Assembly (NCBI RefSeq): GCF_900106035.1
Contig: NZ_FNUC01000003.1
Span: 248,001-312,000 of the forward strand
DNA from: Jiangella alba
Lineage (GTDB): Bacteria; Actinomycetota; Actinomycetes; Jiangellales; Jiangellaceae
Length of the DNA: 64,000 nt
Direction: 5' to 3'
This document shows, piece by piece, positions 8,357 to 17,080 of this stretch. The notes under the pieces were generated by a model. It was not told the DNA's origin, made no database searches, and saw only the letters and a list, made by a program, of their open reading frames with translations. Positions within the stretch are counted from its first letter, which is position 1. Every line of letters begins with the position of its first letter. A program made the translations under genes and the position numbers.

Positions 8357-9207
8357 GACGGCGGGGCGAAGCCGCCGTCGGTGCGCGACGGCGGCCGCGG
8401 CTGCTCCACCGGTGGCGGCGGTACGAACGGCGGTGGTGGCTGTGGCTGCGGCCGCAGCGCCGGGTCGCCGTAGCGCAGCGCGTCGCGGCGGCGGCGTTCG
8501 GCCAGCACGGCGGCGAGGTAGTCCCAGGGCGGCAGCCCAGGCGGAGGCGGCGGGCTGACCAGCGCGGACACCTCGTTGGCGAGGTCGACGGCGAGCCGGG
8601 TGCGCACCTCGGGCGCCAGCTGCGGCGCGCGGGCCAGCAGCGACCGCGCGGCCATGGCGAGGCGGTCGGGCAGCCGGGACAGCTCCAGCGACGCGGCCCA
8701 CGGGGCCAGCCGGGGGTCGAGGACGGGCAGCGGCGCGGCCGTCGACGGGATGCGCTCGCGGACGACGACGGTGCCGGCCAGCACGTCGCCGATGCGCTTG
8801 CCGCGCGGGTTGAGCAGCGAGCAGACCATGGCGCCGACGCCGAGCGTCAGCACGAAGTCGGCGAACACCCCGGCCAGCGCGCGGACCAGGGCGTGCCGGA
8901 ACCGGATCGGGCCGCCGTCGTCGCGGACCACCCGCAGCCCGGCCGCCGCCTTCCCGACCGACTTGCCGCGGGTCAGCGTCTCGACCGTCGTCGGGATGAC
9001 GACCAGCAGGAACACCGTCCCGCCGATGATGAGCGCGGCCGCCAGAGCTTCGTCGACGCCGGGCGCGATCTGGCCGAGCAGGAGCAGCAGTACGAACCCC
9101 ACCACTGCGAGGATGAGGGCGTCGAGCAGCAGTGCGAGCGCACGCGAGGGCAGCTTGGCCAGCCGCAGCTCGAGGGGGACGGCCTCGCCGGTCACCAGGT
9201 CGCTCAC
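8353..9207 (-). CDS. RDD-family membrane protein
   Basis: A 284-residue protein started at the GTG giving VSDLVTGEAVPLELRLAKLPSR, the usual beginning of RDD proteins; the frame is open further upstream but without similarity. LPSRALALLLDAL contains the Arg and Asp pair that names the family, followed by three hydrophobic helices and GKSVGKAAAGLRVV. The C-terminus is proline-rich and probably cytoplasmic. The gene is the normal first member of the actinobacterial RDD/SpoIIM/DUF58/MoxR cluster, with SpoIIM here displaced 5.5 kb away by a subtilase gene and repeats. Function is unknown; some RDD proteins act as sodium/proton antiporters. Confidence 0.85.
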   Translation of the reverse strand: MSDLVTGEAVPLELRLAKLPSRALALLLDALILAVVGFVLLLLLGQIAPGVDEALAAALIIGGTVFLLVVIPTTVETLTRGKSVGKAAAGLRVVRDDGGPIRFRHALVRALAGVFADFVLTLGVGAMVCSLLNPRGKRIGDVLAGTVVVRERIPSTAAPLPVLDPRLAPWAASLELSRLPDRLAMAARSLLARAPQLAPEVRTRLAVDLANEVSALVSPPPPPGLPPWDYLAAVLAERRRRDALRYGDPALRPQPQPPPPFVPPPPVEQPRPPSRTDGGFAPPS

Positions 9208-9314
9208 CCGGCCAGTCTGCCGTAGCCGGGCCCGCTGTCCGAAACGCGACATGTCGCAACCCCGGCACCCGCCGCCCGCTGACAACGGCGGCCGCGCCCG
9301 CCACGGTGGCTTTC

Positions 9315-12300
9315 ATGCCGAATCGGTTCATATCGCTCCCCGTGCTGGTGAGTGCGGTCCTGCTGACGGCGACGGTCGCGGGTCCCGCCCCGGCCGCCGC
9401 ACCCACCGCGCCCGCCACGGCCACCGCCCCGGGCACGGTCACGCTGGTCACCGGCGACGTCGTCCACGTGACGGAGGTCGCGGACGGCCGCCGGTCCGTG
9501 CGCGTCGACCCCGCGCCGGGCCGCGAGGACATCACCGTCCACCAGCTCGAGGTCGACGGCCGGTCGCTGGTGATCCCGTCCGACGCGGTCGAGCTGCTGG
9601 CCGCCGGCCGTCTGGACCGCGCGCTGTTCGACGTCGGCGCGCTGATCGAGCAGGGGCACACCACGTCGCTGCCGCTCATCGCCACCGGCGCCGGAAGCGC
9701 GGGGATCGCCGCGACGCCGGCGGGCGCCCAGGCCGGGCCGGAGCTGGCGAGCATCGGCGGCCGGGCGCTGGAGGTCGCGGCGGACGACGCGGCCGGCTTC
9801 TGGGCCGCGCTCACGGGCCCGTCCGCGACGTCGCTGGCCGGTGGCATCGACACGCTCTGGCTCGACGCCCGGGTCGCGGCGACGCTGGACCACAGCGTCC
9901 CGCAGATCGGCGCGCCGGCCGCGTGGGAGGCCGGGCTGGACGGCGCCGGCGTCACCGTCGCGGTCCTCGACACCGGCGTCGACGCGGAGCACCCGGACCT
10001 CGCCGGGCAGGTCGCCGCGGCCGCCGACTTCACCGGCAGCCCGTCGACGGACGACCTGTTCGGCCACGGCACCCACGTCGCCGCGACGATCGCCGGCACC
10101 GGTGACGGCGGCAGCCCGAGCCGGCCCGGTGTGGCGCCAGGCGCACGGATCCTGTCAGGCAAGGTGCTCGGCGACGACGGCTTCGGCGACAGCTCCAGCG
10201 TCATCGCCGGCATGGAGTGGGCGGTCGCGCAGGGCGCCGACGTCGTGAACCTGAGCCTCGGCGGCGGCCCGTCCGACGGCACCGACCCGCTCAGCCTGGC
10301 CGTGAACCGGCTCAGTGCCGAGAGCGACACCCTGTTCGTCGTCTCGGCCGGCAACGACGGCCCGGGCGCGGTCTCCATCGGCAGCCCGGGCAGCGCCGAC
10401 GCCGCGCTGACCGTCGGCGCCGTCGGCCGGGACGAGTCGCTGGCCGAGTTCTCCAGCCGCGGCCCGCGCCTCGGCGACCAGGCCGTCAAGCCCGACATCA
10501 CCGCGCCCGGCGTCGGCATCGTCGCCGCGCGGGCCGCCGGCACGACGCTGGGCTCGCCGGTCGACGCGCTCTACACCGCCGCCAGCGGCACGTCGATGGC
10601 CGCGCCGCACGTCGCCGGTGCCGCCGCCCTGCTGGCCCAGCAGCACCCGGACTGGACCGGCGAGCAGCTCGAGGACGCGCTGGTCAGCACCGCCCGGCCG
10701 AACCCGGACCTGTCACCTGACGAGCAGGGCGCCGGCCGCGTCGATCTCGCCCGGGCGGTCGCCCAGCCGGTCGTCGGCACCGGCGGACTGGCCCTCGGCA
10801 CGTACGCCGACGGCGACACCACGCCCGTCGCCCACGACGTCACCTACACCAACACCTCCGCCGCGCCGGTCGTGCTGACCGTGGATCTCACGCTCGCCGG
10901 CCGCGACGGGGCGCCGCCCGCCCCTGACGCCGTCGTCCCCGGCGCCGAGGCGGTGACGGTCCCGGCCGGCGGGTCCGCCACGGTCGCCCTCACCGTGGAT
11001 CCCGCCGCGCTGGGCCGGGGCCGCTACACCGGCCGGCTGGTGGCCGCGTCGGCGGACGGCACGACGACCGTGGCGACGACGCTGTGGCTGGTCAAGAGCG
11101 CGCCGGTGCACGACGTGACGATCAGCGCCGTCGACCGGGAGGGTCGGCCGGCGTATGCGTCGCCGGTGTTCCTGCACGGCGCCGACCCGCGCTACGACAC
11201 CATCACGCTGCTGCCCACCGGCGACCCGAGGACGCTGCGTCTGGGCGAGGGCGACTACGTTCTGCACGCGCTCATCCCCAGCGAGGTGGACGGCGAGGAG
11301 GCGGTGTTCCTGGTGGTCGACCCGGACCTCGAGGTCGACGGCGACACCGAGGTCGTGCTGGACGCGCGGGAGACGCGGCAGGTGGAGATCCGTACCCCGA
11401 AGCCGGCCGAGCAGCGCGGCATCTGGGGCTTCTACACGCACCGCGAGGTCGACGGGCGCGCCGTCGTCCACGGGACGATGGAGTTCGACTCCGTCCGGTC
11501 CCTCTGGGTCACGCCGACGGACGAGGCGACCGGCGGCACGTTCGAGTTCATGTCGCGCTGGCAGCTGGTCGCACCGGCGTTCACCGCGACGGCCGTCGGC
11601 GGCGCGCGGCTCTCGGCCACGCCGCAGCCGCTGAACCAGTCGCCGCTGTTCGACGGACGCCGCACGCTGGAGGCCGTCGCGGCCGGTGGCGGCGGTGCGG
11701 ACGACTATGCCGGCTTGGACGTGCGCGGGAAGGCCGTCGTCGTGGCACCGCCCGGCGAGCCCGACGCCGACACGCTGGCGGCTGCCGCGGCCGCGGCGGG
11801 TGCGGCGATGCTGCTGGTCATCGCGCCGGACGGCGGTGACTGGCCGCAGTTCTGGCGCCCCGACGGCGACCGGCTGCCGCTGCCCGCGGCGACGTTCTCG
11901 CCGGCCGAGGCGCGCGCCGTCGCCGAGCGGTTGGAGGACGGCCCGTTCCGGCTGCGCGTCGACGGCGTCGCCGTCAGCCCGTACCTCTACGACGTCATGC
12001 AGGTCTCGTCCGGCCACGTCCCCGACCCCATCGTGCACACCGTCAGCACCGCGAACAGTGCCGTCGTCACCGCCGCCTACCACCAGAGCGGCGACGGGAC
12101 GTGGGCGAAGGAGCAGCGCTACGGCTGGCGGCCCTGGCAGGCCGAGACGATCATCGAACAGCAGCGCTACGTCGGCACCGGACGGCAGCGGGAGGAGTAC
12201 GTGTCGGCCGGCGACACCGTCTGGCGCCAGCACGTGCTGCACTACCTCAGCCGCGACGACATGAACCCGGTGACGTCCGGCCTCAGCCACGACCTGCGCA

Positions 12301-13031
12301 CGTACGCCGCGGGGGAGCGGTCGCGGGAGACCTGGTTCGCGCCGGTGGTCCGCCCGGCCGCCCCCGCCGGCGCCGCGCCGTCGCGGACCGGCGACACGCT
12401 CGCGCTGCACATCGCCGAGTTCGCCGACGCCACGCACACCGGCCGGCCCGAGCCGTACCTGTTCGAGGAGCCGGACCTGGTCGAGGCGCGGCTCTACGAG
12501 GACGACCGGCTGATCGCTGAGACCGGCGCCGTCTGGGGCGCGTTCCCGGTGACCGGCGCGTCCGGACGGTACCGGCTGGAGCTCGGCACCGAGCGGCGCC
12601 GGCCGGACTGGCGGTTCGCGCCGCGCACCGACACCGCCTGGACGTTCCGGTCCGAGCGTCCGGCGGCCGGGGCCGGCGCGGTGTTGCCGTTGCTGCAGGT
12701 GGACTACGAGGTGCCGGCCGGCCTGGACAACCGGGTCCCGGCCCGGCCGCCCGCGCGGCTCGCCTTCACCGTCCGGCACCCCGACGGGCTGGCGGACCCG
12801 CCGCGGATCGTGCGGATGCGCGCCTGGGTCTCCTACGACGACGGCGGCCGCTGGACGCCGCTCGCTGTCCGGCGCGACGGCGACGGTGGTGGCGGCGGTG
12901 GCGGCGGCGTCCGGTGGACGGCGGAGGAGCGCGGCCGCGGCGGCGAGTACGTGTCGCTGCGGGTCGAGGCCGCCGACGCCGACGGCAACACCGTCACCCA
13001 GACCGTGGAGCGCGCCTACGGCCGGCGATGA
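9315..13031 (+). CDS. Secreted S8 (subtilisin-like) serine peptidase, large
   Basis: A 1,238-residue exported protease. The ATG precedes a signal peptide (MPNRFISLPVLVSAVLLTA) with a likely AxA cleavage region near residue 29. The catalytic triad is D219 in VAVLDTGVD, H251 in FGHGTHVAA and S427 in SGTSMAAPHVAG. A propeptide-like region lies before D219. After residue about 480 come beta-rich modules, and a PA-like segment near residues 790-860 (LDVRGKAVVVAPP). A short glycine run sits close to the C-terminus. No membrane anchor is seen, so the enzyme is probably released. It is inserted between RDD and SpoIIM, which are usually adjacent; the flanking repeats support a later insertion. Substrate is unknown. 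Confidence 0.93.
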   Translation: MPNRFISLPVLVSAVLLTATVAGPAPAAAPTAPATATAPGTVTLVTGDVVHVTEVADGRRSVRVDPAPGREDITVHQLEVDGRSLVIPSDAVELLAAGRLDRALFDVGALIEQGHTTSLPLIATGAGSAGIAATPAGAQAGPELASIGGRALEVAADDAAGFWAALTGPSATSLAGGIDTLWLDARVAATLDHSVPQIGAPAAWEAGLDGAGVTVAVLDTGVDAEHPDLAGQVAAAADFTGSPSTDDLFGHGTHVAATIAGTGDGGSPSRPGVAPGARILSGKVLGDDGFGDSSSVIAGMEWAVAQGADVVNLSLGGGPSDGTDPLSLAVNRLSAESDTLFVVSAGNDGPGAVSIGSPGSADAALTVGAVGRDESLAEFSSRGPRLGDQAVKPDITAPGVGIVAARAAGTTLGSPVDALYTAASGTSMAAPHVAGAAALLAQQHPDWTGEQLEDALVSTARPNPDLSPDEQGAGRVDLARAVAQPVVGTGGLALGTYADGDTTPVAHDVTYTNTSAAPVVLTVDLTLAGRDGAPPAPDAVVPGAEAVTVPAGGSATVALTVDPAALGRGRYTGRLVAASADGTTTVATTLWLVKSAPVHDVTISAVDREGRPAYASPVFLHGADPRYDTITLLPTGDPRTLRLGEGDYVLHALIPSEVDGEEAVFLVVDPDLEVDGDTEVVLDARETRQVEIRTPKPAEQRGIWGFYTHREVDGRAVVHGTMEFDSVRSLWVTPTDEATGGTFEFMSRWQLVAPAFTATAVGGARLSATPQPLNQSPLFDGRRTLEAVAAGGGGADDYAGLDVRGKAVVVAPPGEPDADTLAAAAAAAGAAMLLVIAPDGGDWPQFWRPDGDRLPLPAATFSPAEARAVAERLEDGPFRLRVDGVAVSPYLYDVMQVSSGHVPDPIVHTVSTANSAVVTAAYHQSGDGTWAKEQRYGWRPWQAETIIEQQRYVGTGRQREEYVSAGDTVWRQHVLHYLSRDDMNPVTSGLSHDLRTYAAGERSRETWFAPVVRPAAPAGAAPSRTGDTLALHIAEFADATHTGRPEPYLFEEPDLVEARLYEDDRLIAETGAVWGAFPVTGASGRYRLELGTERRRPDWRFAPRTDTAWTFRSERPAAGAGAVLPLLQVDYEVPAGLDNRVPARPPARLAFTVRHPDGLADPPRIVRMRAWVSYDDGGRWTPLAVRRDGDGGGGGGGGVRWTAEERGRGGEYVSLRVEAADADGNTVTQTVERAYGRR

Positions 13032-13135
13032 CGTGATGCGCCGCGCGGCGCGTCGGCGCGGTACTCCGTGCTCGTCGACGAGCGGCCGCGCGACGCCGCC
13101 GCCGGCTGACCGGGCTGGACGCTTTGCAGTGAGCA

Positions 13136-13170
13136 CCCATACGCACCACCCCGCTGGTGGTGCGTATGGG
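13136..13170. repeat. Palindrome family A, copy 1
   Basis: CCCATACGCACCACC and GGTGGTGCGTATGGG form a perfect 15-bp stem around CCGCT. The left flank TTTGCAGTGAGCA is shared with copy 2 at 46897-46954, so this is a dispersed palindromic element. It follows the subtilase gene and could also act as a transcription terminator. Confidence 0.75.
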
Positions 13171-13180
13171 CGTTGGGCCC

Positions 13181-13670
13181 ACCCCTCCCGGCCGGGTGGG
13201 CCACCGACTCTACGGGCGCGCACCGACAACGTCCGCGGTTACGGCTGCGGCTGCGGCCGGCGGTGACGGGGCACGAACATGGCGGCTGACGAGCGGGGCG
13301 GCCGTCGGCGGCCGGGCACGAGATCGAGCGGGTGCGGCGCAACGAGTGCGGGCGGGGCGGCCGGCGTGGTGACGGGCGCGAGGCGACGCGGCGTGGGCCC
13401 GCCCCTCCCGGCCGGGTGGGCCACCGACTCTACGGGCGCGCACTGACAACGTCCGCGGCTTCGGCTGCGGCTGCGGCCGGCGGTGACGGGGCACGAACAT
13501 GGCGGCTGACGGGCGGGGCGGCCGGCGGTGGCCGGGCACGAGCATGGCGGGTGCGGCGCCTCGAGTGCGGGCGGGGCGGCCGGCGTGGCGACGGGCGCGA
13601 GGCGACGCGGCGTGGGCACACCCCTCCCGGCCGGGTGGGCCACCGACTCTACGGGCGCCCACCGACAACC
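13181..13670. repeat. About 220-bp direct repeat, two units plus a partial third
   Basis: The phrase CCCTCCCGGCCGGGTGGGCC followed by ACCGACTCTACGGGCGC recurs at about 13181, 13401 and 13620, a period of 219-220 bases. Between copies, the segments GGCGGTGACGGGGCACGAAC and GACGGGCGCGAGGCGACGCG also repeat. The period is not a multiple of three, and no frame carries a recognisable protein. A related sequence lies in opposite orientation at 57746-58043. Confidence 0.75.
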
Positions 13671-13725
13671 TCGCCCACAGCCCACAGCCCACAGCCCACA
13701 GCCCACGCCGGTCGACGGGGCCGAG

Positions 13726-14712
13726 TCAGGCCAGCCAGCCGCGCCGCGCCACCTGCCAGGCCAGCTGCATCCGGGTCTCGGCGCTGGCCAGCGCCATCAG
13801 GTCGCGGATGCGCCGCTGGACGGTGCGCATGCTGACGCCGAGGCGGGTCGCGATGGCCTTGTCCGTCACGCCGGCGACCAGCAGCGACAGCAGGAACCGC
13901 TCGTCACCGGAGAGCGGCCCGGTCCCCGCGCCGGGGCCGGCCACCGCGACACCGTCAGACAGCTGGATCGGCGTCGCGGACGCCCAGTAGCTCTCGAACA
14001 GCGCGATCAGCGCCGTCAGCAGGTTGCTGTCGCGGACGATCGCGGCGGTCGGCTCGGTGCTGCCGTCGCTGCGCGGGACCAGCGGGCAGATCGCCACCGA
14101 CCGGTCCGAGATCGCCAGTCGCACGGGCAGCGACGGCGCCGAACGCGCCTGTTCGCCGGCCGCGATGCCCTTCGCGAGGTCGTCGAGCATGCCGGGCTCC
14201 TCCAGCAGCTGCCGCTCGTACAGCACCCGGTAGCTGACGCCGCGGGCGAGCATGTCGTACTCCTCGACGTTGTCCTCCGACGGCATCGCGACGTGCCCGG
14301 CCCGGCAGAACCACAGCAGCTCCTCGCGGGTGCCCAGCTGGACGGTGCGGATGCGTTCGCGGATCGCCTCGCCGCCGGTCACGATCTCCAGCAGCTGCCC
14401 GGCGTCGCGCCGCCGGGCGGTGGCGCGGTGCTCCTCGGCCAGCTCGGCGACGGCGGAGCGGGCGCGGTCCAGCGCCTCCTGGCCATGCAGCAGCAGCGGC
14501 CCGAACGCGACGTCGGGCGGGTTCGGGGCGTAGCGCTCGCCGCCGCCCGGCAGCCGCCGGACCAGGCCGAGTTCGGCCAGTCCGCCGGCCACCGCGGCGG
14601 CGTCCACGCCGGGCAGCCGGGCCGCGAGGCCGGCGACGTCCAGTTCGCCGGCCCGCACCAGCAGGCGGTAGGCCTCTTCCTCGGCTGCGGTGACACCGGT
14701 GCCTTCGAGCAT
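13726..14712 (-). CDS. LuxR-type transcriptional regulator with TrmB-like N-terminus
   Basis: A 328-residue protein; ATG is chosen because GAGGAGG lies eight bases before it. Residues 1-70 resemble a TrmB-like winged helix (EEEAYRLLVRAGELDVAGLA), the middle is a ligand- or phospholipase-D-like region (VQLGTREELLWF), and the C-terminus has a LuxR-type helix-turn-helix: LSGDERFLLSLLVAGVTDKA then LGVSMRTVQRRI. Such proteins are common single-copy regulators in actinomycetes with unknown targets. The neighbouring subtilase gene ends toward it, and the SpoIIM gene is divergent; either could be a target but nothing in the sequence proves it. Confidence 0.8.
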   Translation of the reverse strand: MLEGTGVTAAEEEAYRLLVRAGELDVAGLAARLPGVDAAAVAGGLAELGLVRRLPGGGERYAPNPPDVAFGPLLLHGQEALDRARSAVAELAEEHRATARRRDAGQLLEIVTGGEAIRERIRTVQLGTREELLWFCRAGHVAMPSEDNVEEYDMLARGVSYRVLYERQLLEEPGMLDDLAKGIAAGEQARSAPSLPVRLAISDRSVAICPLVPRSDGSTEPTAAIVRDSNLLTALIALFESYWASATPIQLSDGVAVAGPGAGTGPLSGDERFLLSLLVAGVTDKAIATRLGVSMRTVQRRIRDLMALASAETRMQLAWQVARRGWLA

Positions 14713-14786
14713 CGCGGTCCTCCTCGTCGCGAGTGATGCCCTAGTCTCGGACACGGGCTCGGAGTCGGCGTGCGAAGGGACGGCAG

Positions 14787-15788
14787 GTGGACCTCGACGC
14801 GTTCGTCGCCGCGCACCGCGACGAGTGGGACCGCCTCGAGCGGCTGGTCCGCCGCCGCGGCCGGCTCACCGGGCCCGAGGCCGACGAACTGGTGGCGCTG
14901 TACCGCGCCGCGTCCACGCACCTGTCCACGCTGCGCTCGGCCGCGCCCGACCCCGTCCTGCTCGGACGGCTGTCGTCGCTGGTGGCGCGGGCCCGTACGG
15001 CCATCGCCGGCGCTCACGACCCGGGCTGGCGCGACGTCGTCCGCTTCCTCACCGTCGGCTTCCCGGCGGCCGTGTACCTCAACCGGCGGTGGTGGATCGG
15101 CGCGGCGCTCGCGTTCGCCGTCGTCTCCGTCGCGATCGCCTGGTGGGTGGCCGCGAACCCGGCCGTGCAGGCGTCCATCGGCGCGCCGGAGCAGATCAGG
15201 CAGCTGGTCGAGCACGACTTCGAGGACTACTACTCGGCCAACCCGGCCGGCTCGTTCGCCGCCCGCGTGTGGGTGAACAACGCCTGGGTGGCGGCGGCCT
15301 GCCTCGCGCTCGGCGTCTTCCTCGGCATCCCGGTCGTGTACGTGCTGTGGATGAACGCCGTCAACGTGGCCGCGTCGGCCGGGCTGATGGCGGCGGCCGG
15401 CCGGCTCGACGTGTTCTTCGGCCTCATCACGCCGCACGGCCTGCTGGAGCTGACGGCGGTGTTCGTCGCCGCCGGCGCCGGGCTCCGGCTGGGCTGGACG
15501 GTGGTCGATCCGGGTCCGCGCGGCCGCGGCGAGGCGCTCGCGGAGACCGGACGGGCCACGCTCGGCATGGCGCTCGGTCTGGCCTGCGTGCTGCTGGTGT
15601 CCGGCGTCATCGAGGCGTTCGTGACGCCGTCGGGCCTGCCGACGTGGGCGCGCATCGCCATCGGGGTGCTCGCGGAGGCGCTGTTCCTCGCCTACGTGTG
15701 GGTGTACGGACGGCGCGCGGTGCTGGCCGGCGAGGTCGGCGACATCGCCCGCGACGCCCGCGCCGACATCCTGCCCGTCGCCGGTTAG
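14787..15788 (+). CDS. Stage II sporulation protein M-like membrane protein
   Basis: A 333-residue integral membrane protein beginning with GTG; MDLDAFVAAHRDEWDRLERL is the standard N-terminus of actinobacterial SpoIIM-like proteins. Several hydrophobic segments follow, including NAWVAAACLALGVFLGIPVV and the conserved ITPHGLLELTAVFVAAGAG. A likely -10 (TAGTCT, 14741) is about 45 bases upstream. In many actinobacteria it sits beside RDD, DUF58 and MoxR genes in organisms that do not sporulate, so a sporulation role should not be assumed. Its TAG stop overlaps the TAA of the convergent DUF58 gene. Confidence 0.88.
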   Translation: MDLDAFVAAHRDEWDRLERLVRRRGRLTGPEADELVALYRAASTHLSTLRSAAPDPVLLGRLSSLVARARTAIAGAHDPGWRDVVRFLTVGFPAAVYLNRRWWIGAALAFAVVSVAIAWWVAANPAVQASIGAPEQIRQLVEHDFEDYYSANPAGSFAARVWVNNAWVAAACLALGVFLGIPVVYVLWMNAVNVAASAGLMAAAGRLDVFFGLITPHGLLELTAVFVAAGAGLRLGWTVVDPGPRGRGEALAETGRATLGMALGLACVLLVSGVIEAFVTPSGLPTWARIAIGVLAEALFLAYVWVYGRRAVLAGEVGDIARDARADILPVAG

Positions 15789-17080
15789 AGCCGTCCGGTC
15801 GCCTTGAGCTCCAGGTAGGCGTCGGCGACGGCGGGCGGGAGGTCGGCCGGGGGCTGGTCGACGACGTGGGCGCCGCGGCGGCCGAGCAGCTCGGCCAGCT
15901 GGGCGCGGGCGAGGCGGTCGTGCTCGGCGGCGGCGGCCGCGTAGACGGCGTCGGAGTCGCCCCGGCCGGCGGCCAGCTCGGCCAGCCGGGGGTCGGCCAC
16001 CGACGCGACCATGACGGTGTGCCGACGGGTCAGCCGTCCGAGCACCGGCAGCAGCCCCAGCTCGACGGCGCTGGAGTCGAGCCCGGTGACGATGACGACC
16101 AGCGCGTGCTGCCCCGCCCGGCTCAGGATCTCGGCCGTGAGCTGCCGGTAGTCGGTCTCCAGCAGCTCCGGCTCCAGCACCGCCAGCGCGCCGACCATGC
16201 GCCGCAGCACGTCGGTGGCGTCGAGCCGGGCGACGTCGGCGCGGACCTGGCGGTCGTAGGCGAGCAGGTCGACGCGGTCGCCGGCGCGCGCGGCCAGCGC
16301 GCCGAGCAGCAGCGCGGTGTCGATGGCGGCGTCCAGCCGCGGCTCGTCGCCGACCCGGCCCGCGGAGGTTCGGCCGGTGTCGAGGACGATCAGCACGTGC
16401 CGGTCGCGCTCGGGCCGCCACGTCCGCACCACGACGCCGCCGTGCCGGGCGGTGGCCCGCCAGTCGATGGACCGGACGTCGTCGCCGCGGACGTACTCGC
16501 GCAGCGAGTCGAACTCGGTGCCCTGGCCGCGGATGCGCACCGCGGACCGGCCGTCGATCTCGCGCAGCCGGGCCAGCCGCGACGGCAGGTGCCGGCGGGC
16601 CCGGAACGGCGGCAGCACCCGGACGGTCCACGGCACGGCGTGCGAGCCCTGCCGCCCGGCCAGCCCGAGCGGGCCCAGGCTGCGCACCGTCACGCGGTCG
16701 GCGGTGCGGTCGCCCCGCCGGGTCGGCCGCAACGACGTCTCGACCAGCCGTCGCTCACCGGCCGGGAGGTCGACGGCGACGCGGTCGGCGACGGCGCCCG
16801 CGGACGGCGGCCAGGCGTCGCGCAGCAGTCCGCGGACCCGGCGGCGGCCGTCGTTGCGCACGCTCAGCCGCACCGTCGCCGTCGTGCCCAGCCGCGCCGT
16901 GTGGTCGCCGTCGCGGGACAGCCGCAGCGCCCGCGGCGACCCGGCCAGCAGCACGTCGGCCAGCGCGAGCGCCAGCACGACCCCCGTCACGCCCAGGATG
17001 CCGGCCCACGACGGCGCCGCGGCCGCCACGACCACCGCGCCGATGGCCGCCAGCGCCGCGACCCGCCCCGTCAGGACCAT
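15785..17080 (-). CDS. DUF58-domain protein
   Basis: A 431-residue protein whose ATG shares a base with the stop of the MoxR gene (TGATG). Two hydrophobic helices at residues 5-45 anchor it in the membrane. The DUF58 hallmark is LREYVRGDDVRSIDW followed by RATARHGG, and the C-terminal half has a von Willebrand A-like core (HVLIVLDTGRTSAG). DUF58 proteins are nearly always paired with MoxR ATPases and are thought to act as their membrane or chaperone partners. Here all genes from the upstream membrane protein to this one overlap, so it is the last member of a coupled operon. Confidence 0.9.
   Translation of the reverse strand: MVLTGRVAALAAIGAVVVAAAAPSWAGILGVTGVVLALALADVLLAGSPRALRLSRDGDHTARLGTTATVRLSVRNDGRRRVRGLLRDAWPPSAGAVADRVAVDLPAGERRLVETSLRPTRRGDRTADRVTVRSLGPLGLAGRQGSHAVPWTVRVLPPFRARRHLPSRLARLREIDGRSAVRIRGQGTEFDSLREYVRGDDVRSIDWRATARHGGVVVRTWRPERDRHVLIVLDTGRTSAGRVGDEPRLDAAIDTALLLGALAARAGDRVDLLAYDRQVRADVARLDATDVLRRMVGALAVLEPELLETDYRQLTAEILSRAGQHALVVIVTGLDSSAVELGLLPVLGRLTRRHTVMVASVADPRLAELAAGRGDSDAVYAAAAAEHDRLARAQLAELLGRRGAHVVDQPPADLPPAVADAYLELKATGRL

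Larger units (their letters stand above)
13032..13725. other. Gene-free repeat patch
   Basis: Between the subtilase and the LuxR-type gene no frame looks coding. The stretch holds one perfect palindrome (13136-13170) and a direct repeat of about 220 bp, described separately, then five short copies of CCCACAG near 13677-13703. The frames that stay open are products of the high GC. Confidence 0.7.

Noticed and set aside
9315-14712. Integrated mobile element carrying the subtilase
   Set aside because: No integrase, transposase, terminal inverted repeats or target duplication was found around it; only an insertion of unknown origin can be proposed.
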